A stretch of 9,415 bases of DNA, taken from Bacteroidales bacterium UBA5206. Its GTDB lineage: Bacteria > Bacteroidota > Bacteroidia > Bacteroidales > Tenuifilaceae. This document shows positions 1 through 5,965 of the stretch, in pieces (the stretch's first letter is position 1; each line of letters begins with the position of its first letter). The notes under the pieces are model-generated. The model did not search any database, was not told where the DNA came from, and saw nothing but the letters and a program-made list of their open reading frames with translations. The translations under genes and the position numbers were made by a program. Location: the NCBI GenBank assembly GCA_002412705.1, contig DHVO01000160.1, forward strand, positions 28,993 to 38,407, in the 5' to 3' direction.

Positions 1-756
1 CAAGCGCAATTGGAGAAACTTGGATTGCCATTAATGGGGGAGCTTATTCACTCCGATGATGACAATGACCTTTTTGCTGTTGCTTCTAATCCTGTTTCGT
101 TGTTTGCCGATAACTACAGGACACTAAGAACAAACGTTAAGCTTTATATCACTCAGGGTGAGCAGGCAAGGATTGTGCTAATATCCTCGTCGTTTGCAAG
201 TGAAGGTAAAAGCTTTGTTTCAAGAAATTTGGCCGCAAGCTTTGCGCAGGCTGGACACAAAACGGTTCTTGTAAATGGCGATTTGCGCAAAAGCGATAAG
301 GTAAAGGTTGAAAATGGCGATAAGCTATGGGGGTTGAGCGCATATCTGAGTAAAAATATTGATCTCAAGGATTTAATTATCAAAACAAGTATTAATGGCT
401 TATCCTATATCCCTTCGGGTGTAATACCGCCAAACCCTACAGAGCTAATTGACTCCCTTCAAATGCAAGAGTTACTGGCAAGTCTTAAGAATGATTTTGA
501 TATTATTATTATAGACACACCTCCAATTGGTATGATTGCCGACAGCCTGATACTTGCTCAATATTCGGATCTAATCCTTTTTGTTGTTCGTTTCAAGCAT
601 AGCCGATTTAAAACAATAGGGAAGACTTTAGCACAATTGAGGCAAACGTATAGTAAAAAGGTGGCTTTGGTTGCCAACGATATTAAGCCTAAGTACTATG
701 GTTACGGGTATTATAACTATGGTTACTACTCTAATGGAAAGAAGGGAAAAGGGTAA
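1..756 (+). CDS. Wzc-like tyrosine autokinase (BY-kinase) of polysaccharide export, C-terminal part (5' end outside window)
   Basis: This is the cytoplasmic ATPase domain of a bacterial tyrosine kinase that controls chain length and export of capsule or exopolysaccharide. The frame is open from base 1, so the TTG at 10 is not a credible start; the membrane-spanning Wzz part should lie upstream. Visible in order (residues counted from the codon at 10): the conserved YRTLRTN segment (36-42), Walker A SSFASEGKS (60-68, bases 187-213), Walker A' VNGDLRK (88-94), Walker B IIIIDTPP (514-516 encodes its Asp), and a C-terminal tail with eight tyrosines in YYGYGYYNYGYY, the usual autophosphorylation cluster. 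The first Asp of the Walker A' DxD pattern is Asn here (codon 274-276), which is unusual. The gene ends 26 bp before the convergent polyphosphate kinase gene. The family call is firm; whether the kinase is fully active is open. Confidence 0.93.
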   Translation, partial: QAQLEKLGLPLMGELIHSDDDNDLFAVASNPVSLFADNYRTLRTNVKLYITQGEQARIVLISSSFASEGKSFVSRNLAASFAQAGHKTVLVNGDLRKSDKVKVENGDKLWGLSAYLSKNIDLKDLIIKTSINGLSYIPSGVIPPNPTELIDSLQMQELLASLKNDFDIIIIDTPPIGMIADSLILAQYSDLILFVVRFKHSRFKTIGKTLAQLRQTYSKKVALVANDIKPKYYGYGYYNYGYYSNGKKGKG

Positions 757-771
757 TATCCCAATTCCCTT
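742..771. terminator. Imperfect inverted repeat between convergent genes, possible bidirectional terminator
   Basis: The arms are AAGGGAAAAGGG (742-753) and CCCAATTCCCTT (760-771), pairing at 10 of 12 positions with an internal AA/AA mismatch and a 6-nt loop TAATAT. It covers the stop codon of the tyrosine kinase gene and sits just beyond the stop of ppk2, where a shared terminator would be expected. Neither side has a clear U-tract, so it may act only as an RNA-stabilising hairpin. Confidence 0.4.
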
Positions 772-782
772 GCCCATAGAGG

Positions 783-1667
783 CTAGTACAAATCGGGTAC
801 AAAGGTTTGTTCTGTAATAGGTGGGCGTACATACGACTTATCATCCTTTCTTTCGGGAAGATCGATAGGAGGAGGGGTAAGATCCTCATAGGGAATTAGG
901 CTTAGCAAGTGGTGGATGCAGTTTAGGCGCGCCCGTTTTTTGTCGTCGGCATGTACCACATACCAAGGGCATTGTTTAGTATCGGTGTGGGCAAACATCT
1001 CATCCTTAGCCTTGGAGTACTCAACCCATCGGTTTCTCGATTCAACATCCATTGGGCTTAGCTTCCACCGCTTTCTGGGATCTTCAAGCCGTTCGTGGAA
1101 CCGCTTCTCCTGTTCCTTGTCGCTAACCGAGAACCAGTACTTTACTATTTTAATACCAGAGCGTATTAACATGCGCTCAAATTCTGGGCACGAGCGTAGG
1201 AACTCAACATACTCCTCGTTAGTGCAAAAACCCATAACCTTTTCAACACCAGCGCGGTTGTACCAACTTCTATCAAAGAAAACCATTTCGCCAGCGGCAG
1301 GTAGGTGAGCCACGTAACGCTGAAAATACCACTGCGTTTTTTCCCTTTCGGTAGGGACTCCAAGGGCTACTATTCTACAAAAGCGGGGGTTAAGAATTTC
1401 TGTAATGGTTTTTATTGCACCTCCTTTACCAGCAGCGTCGCGACCCTCGAATATAACTACAACCTTCTCCTTTTTTATTTTTACCCACTCCTGTAGCTTA
1501 ATTAGCTCCTCTTGAAGCTTGGTGAGCTCACTTTCGTAAAAGTCCTTCGATAGTTTATCCTTTTTGTACTCAACCTCTTCGTAGTTGAGTTCGGCTAAGT
1601 GGGGCTCATTTGCTTTTATGCTATTCTTCTCCTTTTTTTCGTTCTTTTTGTCCTTTTTGTGTCCCAT
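783..1667 (-). CDS. ppk2: PPK2 family polyphosphate kinase (polyphosphate:nucleotide phosphotransferase)
   Basis: A soluble cytoplasmic enzyme that moves phosphate between inorganic polyphosphate and nucleotides; single-domain PPK2 proteins mostly make NTP from NDP. The 294-residue length is normal for a single-domain member. Walker A GRDAAGKGG is at residues 75-83, Walker B FFDRSWYNR at 130-138 (Asp132), and the lid segment ERLEDPRKRWKLSPMD at about 192-207 carries the basic residues that contact polyphosphate. All family signatures are intact. The first 15 residues are very lysine-rich (MGHKKDKKNEKKEKN), an extension before the helical region that precedes the P-loop. The ATG at 1665-1667 is chosen because it gives the full-length family start; no Shine-Dalgarno site is seen, as is usual in Bacteroidota. 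It stands alone, convergent with the gene on its left and divergent from the exporter on its right. Substrate class (NDP or NMP) cannot be fixed by eye. Confidence 0.95.
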   Translation of the reverse strand: MGHKKDKKNEKKEKNSIKANEPHLAELNYEEVEYKKDKLSKDFYESELTKLQEELIKLQEWVKIKKEKVVVIFEGRDAAGKGGAIKTITEILNPRFCRIVALGVPTEREKTQWYFQRYVAHLPAAGEMVFFDRSWYNRAGVEKVMGFCTNEEYVEFLRSCPEFERMLIRSGIKIVKYWFSVSDKEQEKRFHERLEDPRKRWKLSPMDVESRNRWVEYSKAKDEMFAHTDTKQCPWYVVHADDKKRARLNCIHHLLSLIPYEDLTPPPIDLPERKDDKSYVRPPITEQTFVPDLY

Positions 1668-1837
1668 GGGAGTGTGCTTTTTGGTAGAACAATTTACAAA
1701 AGGCTAGCTATTAATAAGCAAACTTTTGTAACTTATTTTCTAATAAAATAGGGCAGTGCGGCAAATTAGTGTTTTGCATTTTAACCCTTTTTAGGCCTTT
1801 AGATGTTATGTGGGTGCTCAGTTTTTAATGGCTTTTG

Positions 1838-1845
1838 TATCTTTG
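1838..1845 (+). promoter_or_regulatory. Bacteroidota-type -7 promoter element for the MATE gene
   Basis: TATCTTTG matches the TAnnTTTG consensus of Bacteroidota housekeeping promoters at every fixed position. It lies 20 bp before the start codon, so the leader would be only about 14 nt. No convincing TTTG -33 element is found at the expected distance, which lowers confidence. The rest of the 198-bp divergent spacer (1668-1865) holds no ORF or RNA gene that I can recognise. Confidence 0.45.
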
Positions 1846-1865
1846 CCGTCTTAATTTTTTGAGAT

Positions 1866-3296
1866 TTGGAACAAGCAAAGGATTTTACAAAGGGGAATAT
1901 TGGTAAGCAGATTTTTAATTTGGCGTTACCAATTATGGGTACGGCATTTATCCAAATGGCATATAACATGACCGATATGCTTTGGATTGGCCGTGTTGGA
2001 AGTGGTGCGGCTGCAGCAGTAGGTGCTGCAGGTTTCTTTTTATGGCTAGCAAACTCGTTTGTTTACACAACAAAAATAGGTGCCGAGGTTACCATTGCTC
2101 AGAGCTTGGGCTCGGGGCAAGGACACATGGCACTTCGCTACGCCCGTCATGCACTGGTTATTGCCATTATAATGGGTATTATTTATGGGCTATCCATATT
2201 TACTTTTAGCCCAAATCTTGTGGCGTTTTTTCAACTTGGCGACCAAGCGGTGAATAGCAATATGGAGGCATACCTAAAAATTATTGCTCCAGGTATGCTC
2301 TTTGCCTTTTTAAACCCTACCTATTCTGGTATGTACAATGGAAGCGGATTGTCGCGTATTCCATTTAATGCCAATGCAATTGGTTTGGTTATTAATATTA
2401 TTCTAGACCCACTTCTAATTTATGGTGTGGGGCCATTTCCAAGAATGGAGGTTCGGGGTGCTGCTTACGCAACGCTTATTTCGCAAGGTGTGGTTACTGT
2501 AATCTTCTATTTGTATTCTCGCACATCAAAGTCTCCTTTCCGCGATATGCTAAAAGGATTTGTGCCAGACCGAGCCCTGTTTGCTCGCATATTTAAAATA
2601 GGAGTACCCGTTTCGGCGCAGAGCGGACTATTTGCGCTTTTTGCCATGATTCTTGCCCGTATTGCTGGTGGATGGGGCCCTCTTGGTGTTGCTGTGCAAA
2701 GCGTGGGCGCTCAAATTGAGGCCATATCGTGGATGACAGCTTCGGGATTCTCCACAGCCCTTTCAAGTTTTGTGGGGCAGAACTTTGGTGCAAAGAATTT
2801 TAAGCGCATCAGGCTGGGGTACTATCGTACGCTTGGATTAACCATGTCCATTGGTTTGGTTACCTCACTGCTCTTTATTGTGTTTGGCGAGAATATTTTT
2901 GGGCTATTCATACCTGAGCCACAGGCAATGAAGGAGGGTGGTTTGTACCTTCGCATACTTGGCTACTCTCAGCTGCTCATGATATTGGAAATCACCACAT
3001 CTGGTGCTTTTAATGGTATGGGTAAAACACTGCCACCCTCAATTACTGGTATTGTGCTTAATGGGCTTCGTATTCCCATGGCATTGGGGCTTTCGGCATT
3101 AATGGGATTGAGCGGTGTTTGGTGGAGTATCACCATTTCTAGCTGGCTAAAGGGAATAGTGCTGTTTATTTGGTTCGCAATTATACTTCTAAAGCTTCCC
3201 ATTGTTAGGGAAAGGTACACATTACCACAGAAGCTCTTCTTCCATATCATCCCCAATAGAACTCGACAGCAGTTTTTTGATGGTTGTAGTAATTAA
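1866..3296 (+). CDS. MATE family efflux transporter (12 transmembrane segments)
   Basis: An inner-membrane antiporter of the multidrug and toxic compound extrusion family, which exports organic cations, drugs or metabolites in exchange for Na+ or H+. The 476-residue length is typical. The N-terminal DFTKGNIGKQIFNLALPIM matches the usual family opening. About twelve hydrophobic helices can be traced, roughly at 16-36, 46-70, 93-115, 135-158, 166-186, 195-218, 240-262, 275-300, 320-342, 360-380, 392-413 and 417-445. Family signatures include NIILDPLLIYG (177-187) ending helix 5 and VGQNFGAKNFKR (303-314) after helix 8, repeating the motif pattern of the two pseudosymmetric halves. The start is TTG at 1866-1868: an in-frame TGA at 1860-1862 closes the frame two codons upstream, and the next Met (residue 24) would remove conserved sequence. 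The lipid-enzyme gene follows on the same strand after 138 bp. The substrate cannot be predicted. Confidence 0.93.
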   Translation: MEQAKDFTKGNIGKQIFNLALPIMGTAFIQMAYNMTDMLWIGRVGSGAAAAVGAAGFFLWLANSFVYTTKIGAEVTIAQSLGSGQGHMALRYARHALVIAIIMGIIYGLSIFTFSPNLVAFFQLGDQAVNSNMEAYLKIIAPGMLFAFLNPTYSGMYNGSGLSRIPFNANAIGLVINIILDPLLIYGVGPFPRMEVRGAAYATLISQGVVTVIFYLYSRTSKSPFRDMLKGFVPDRALFARIFKIGVPVSAQSGLFALFAMILARIAGGWGPLGVAVQSVGAQIEAISWMTASGFSTALSSFVGQNFGAKNFKRIRLGYYRTLGLTMSIGLVTSLLFIVFGENIFGLFIPEPQAMKEGGLYLRILGYSQLLMILEITTSGAFNGMGKTLPPSITGIVLNGLRIPMALGLSALMGLSGVWWSITISSWLKGIVLFIWFAIILLKLPIVRERYTLPQKLFFHIIPNRTRQQFFDGCSN

Positions 3297-3302
3297 GCCC
3301 TC

Positions 3303-3331
3303 TTTGTGTACTATTTTTGTATTTACTTTTG
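3303..3331 (+). promoter_or_regulatory. Candidate Bacteroidota promoter for the ligase-ACP-acyltransferase gene
   Basis: A TTTG at 3303-3306 is followed after 17 bp by TACTTTTG (3324-3331), a full match to the TAnnTTTG -7 consensus. A second full match, TATTTTTG, lies at 3312-3319. The spacing from the -33 element is slightly short of the usual 19-21 bp. Transcription from here would leave a leader of roughly 95 nt before the ATG at 3435. No terminator is visible after the MATE gene, so read-through from it is also possible. Confidence 0.4.
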
Positions 3332-3434
3332 CGGCTGTATGTGCTACTAACACGGAGTAGTGCTATATTTACACCCAATAATTGAACAAACGTTTACAAT
3401 AAGCGTTTCTCATTGTACATAAAAATGTTCGTAA

Positions 3435-5912
3435 ATGATTAATGTTCAGGACAATTCAAGGGTAGCAGTTATTACCAAAGATTCCAATGTTACCTATCAG
3501 GAGCTTTTACAGCATATTGATGCCTTTGCTCAGATCTATGAGAACAAAGCCTATAAGATGATAGGTATTTATGCCGAGAATAGTTTAGAATGGATTTCTG
3601 CATTCTATTCTGGTATTCAAAATGGCTGTGTTGTTGTTCCAATTGACTATTTGGCTTCGCGCGACGATGTTTCATATATCCTTAACGATTGTAAACCCGA
3701 TTTGCTATTTACCACCTCAAAGCAACAAGACGATGTTGAGGCGATATTTGCAAATCTTAGCCATAAACCAGAGCTCGTTTACCTTGATAAGGTTGAGCAG
3801 AATAATAGCACAAGGGAAGTAAAACCTTGGGAAGAGCCCTCCGATGTTGAGAAAACTGCGGTAATTATTTACACCTCGGGAACAACCGGAAGTCCCAAGG
3901 GAGTTATGCTCTCGTTTAAGAACCTTATTGCCAATGTTCGCTCAGTATCAAAGGATGTTGAGATTTACACAGAGGATAGGCAGGTGCTAATACTACTACC
4001 ATTACACCATGTGTTCCCTCTTGCTGGTTCCCTTATGGCTCCTCTATACGTTGGTGGAACAATAGTTATTTCGCCATCGATGCAATCTACCGATTTGCTG
4101 GACACGCTAAAAAAGAACCGCGTTGCCATTATGATTGGCGTGCCCCGCTTATACGAGATGATTTATAAGGGCTTGAAAGCGAAGATTGATGCTTCGTTTG
4201 TTACCCGTACTATTTTTGCCATTGTTAAAGCGTCTGGAAGTAAGAAGCTGGCACGTAAAATATTTAAGCGAGTACACGATGGCTTTGGTGGACACCTTCT
4301 ATACCTAGTTTGTGGTGGTGCTGCGCTACCAAAGCACGTGGGTGGTTACTTTCAAACCCTTGGGTTTGATGTACTGGAAGGCTTTGGTATGACCGAGGCT
4401 GCCCCAATGATTACATTTACTCGCCCAGGAAAGGTTAGAATTGGCTCGCCAGGTCAAGCCCTTCCCAACTTGCAAATTGAGATTAGAGACGACGAAATTG
4501 TTGCTAAAGGCGACAATATAATGCAAGGATACTACAACCGTCCGGAGGAAACAGCCGAGGTGCTAAAGGATGGCTGGTTGTACACTGGCGACCTAGGATA
4601 TATCGATAGTAAGGGGTACCTTTTTATAACAGGTCGTAAAAAGGAGATTATTGTTTTATCGAACGGTAAAAACATTAATCCCGTTGAGCTGGAGCAAAAG
4701 CTGGAGAAAGGCTTTGCTGTTGTTAAGGAGGCCGGAGTTATTCTCCATAACAACCTGCTACACGCAGTAATCCTTCCCGATTATGGTGAGCTTACTGCCC
4801 TAGATGTTAAGGATCCCGATGCCTACTTTAGAGAGCAAGTAGTTGCTGTGTTCAACCAGAGCCAGAGCTCGTACAAGCGTATAATGAAGTTTTCTTTGGT
4901 TACCAATGAGCTTCCGCGTACCCGCCTATCCAAGTTACAGCGATTTAAACTCTCCGAACTTGTTACTGGGGGAGGTAAAACAGGTAAAAAGGCAGAGAGC
5001 TATCCTACCACCGAGGAGTTTTTAGCAGTTAAGAGTTTTATTGAGACTCAGGTTGATATGGATATTCTTCCCAGTCATCACATAGAGTTCGATTTAGCGT
5101 TGGACTCTCTTAGCAAGCTAAGCCTAATAGATTTTATTCAGCAGAGCTTTGGTGTTACCATCGAGGACGATAAGCTGCTGCGTTTTCCAACCTTAAGCCA
5201 TTTGGCCGAGTACATAAAGGAGAAGAAGCAGTGGTTTAAACAGGAGAGCATTAACTGGGCCGAGGCCTTAAAGGAACGTGTTGATGTTAAGCTACCCAAA
5301 GCATGGCCAACCCAAGGTGTGTTTAAGAATGTGGCTAAATTCTTTTTTAAGCTATACTTTAGGTTTAAGGGCGAAGGGGTAGAAAATATTCCCGATGGTC
5401 CATGTATTATTGCTCCAAACCACCAGAGCTTTTTCGATGGGCTATTTGTTGCATCGTTCCTAAAGCGTAAAACAATGCGTAAAACCTATTTCTACGCAAA
5501 GAAGAAGCATGTTAGCAACGGTTTCCTAAGGTTTCTTGCTGCAAAGAACAATGTTATTGTAATGGATATTAACAAGGATCTTAAGGAATCTATACATAAA
5601 CTGGCCGAGGCGTTGCGTAGGGGCAATAACGTTATAATTTTCCCCGAGGGTACCCGTACCACCAACGGAAGTCTAGGTGAGTTTAAAAAGACATTTGCCA
5701 TACTTAGCACACAGCTTAATGTTCCTGTAGTTCCTGTAGCTATTGATGGGGCTTACAAAGCGCTACCACAGGGCTCTAAGTTTCCAAAACTCAATACAAA
5801 AATTAGGGTTAACTTTTTGAATCCGGTTTATCCAGAGGGGCATACAACCGATTCCCTTACTCAGGGAGTTCAGGAGTCTATTCAGAATGAGCTATCGCGT
5901 GTTGCTAGTTAG
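3435..5912 (+). CDS. Trifunctional acyl-acyl carrier protein synthetase / carrier domain / PlsC-type acyltransferase
   Basis: An 825-residue fusion that appears to activate a fatty acid, hold it on a built-in carrier domain and transfer it to a glycerolipid. Residues 1-510 form an AMP-forming ligase: P-loop YTSGTTGSPKG (146-156), GFGMTEAAP (316-324), YTGD (383-386), hinge GRKKE (400-404) and catalytic Lys500 in PRTRLSKLQR. Residues about 527-597 form an acyl-carrier domain with LALDSL (554-559); Ser558 (codon 5106-5108) is the expected phosphopantetheine site. Residues about 630-825 form a PlsC domain with NHQSFFD (662-668; His663, Asp668), FPEGTR (736-741) and VPVVPVAIDG (763-772). All catalytic motifs are intact. 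E. coli Aas joins the same two enzyme types in the opposite order and has no ACP, so a role in lysophospholipid repair or use of exogenous fatty acids is plausible but inferred. The ATG at 3435 gives a full ligase start. No signal peptide or clear transmembrane helix is seen. Confidence 0.9.
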   Translation: MINVQDNSRVAVITKDSNVTYQELLQHIDAFAQIYENKAYKMIGIYAENSLEWISAFYSGIQNGCVVVPIDYLASRDDVSYILNDCKPDLLFTTSKQQDDVEAIFANLSHKPELVYLDKVEQNNSTREVKPWEEPSDVEKTAVIIYTSGTTGSPKGVMLSFKNLIANVRSVSKDVEIYTEDRQVLILLPLHHVFPLAGSLMAPLYVGGTIVISPSMQSTDLLDTLKKNRVAIMIGVPRLYEMIYKGLKAKIDASFVTRTIFAIVKASGSKKLARKIFKRVHDGFGGHLLYLVCGGAALPKHVGGYFQTLGFDVLEGFGMTEAAPMITFTRPGKVRIGSPGQALPNLQIEIRDDEIVAKGDNIMQGYYNRPEETAEVLKDGWLYTGDLGYIDSKGYLFITGRKKEIIVLSNGKNINPVELEQKLEKGFAVVKEAGVILHNNLLHAVILPDYGELTALDVKDPDAYFREQVVAVFNQSQSSYKRIMKFSLVTNELPRTRLSKLQRFKLSELVTGGGKTGKKAESYPTTEEFLAVKSFIETQVDMDILPSHHIEFDLALDSLSKLSLIDFIQQSFGVTIEDDKLLRFPTLSHLAEYIKEKKQWFKQESINWAEALKERVDVKLPKAWPTQGVFKNVAKFFFKLYFRFKGEGVENIPDGPCIIAPNHQSFFDGLFVASFLKRKTMRKTYFYAKKKHVSNGFLRFLAAKNNVIVMDINKDLKESIHKLAEALRRGNNVIIFPEGTRTTNGSLGEFKKTFAILSTQLNVPVVPVAIDGAYKALPQGSKFPKLNTKIRVNFLNPVYPEGHTTDSLTQGVQESIQNELSRVAS

Positions 5913-5939
5913 CCATATGTAAGGGCAATAAAAAACTTA

Positions 5940-5965
5940 GGGGCTGCAAGCGCAGCCCCTTTTTT
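5940..5965. terminator. Strong bidirectional rho-independent terminator
   Basis: A perfect 8-bp GC-rich stem, GGGGCTGC (5940-5947) and GCAGCCCC (5952-5959), encloses the tetraloop AAGC and is followed by six T (5960-5965). On the other strand the stem is followed after TAAG by a run of six T (complement of the A-run before 5940), so it can end transcripts from both convergent genes. Its plus-strand T-tract overlaps the stop codon of the minus-strand kinase (5964-5966). Confidence 0.9.

Noticed and set aside
10..12. TTG as the start of the tyrosine kinase gene
   Set aside because: The frame is open to base 1 and the protein would lack the membrane part expected of a Wzc-like protein; the gene is cut by the window edge.
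1690..1725. Promoter for ppk2 on the minus strand
   Set aside because: A TTTG and a TAGCCTTTTG can be found, but spacing and the -7 motif do not fit TAnnTTTG; too weak to annotate.
3344..3360. Small inverted repeat CTACT/AGTAG upstream of the ligase fusion
   Set aside because: The stem is only 5 bp with a 7-nt loop and there is no T-tract; expected by chance in a spacer of this length, with no riboswitch features.
3425..3442. Tiny upstream ORF (ATG at 3425, five codons) overlapping the ligase start
   Set aside because: It is too short to judge and lacks any leader-peptide signature such as repeated codons or attenuator stems.
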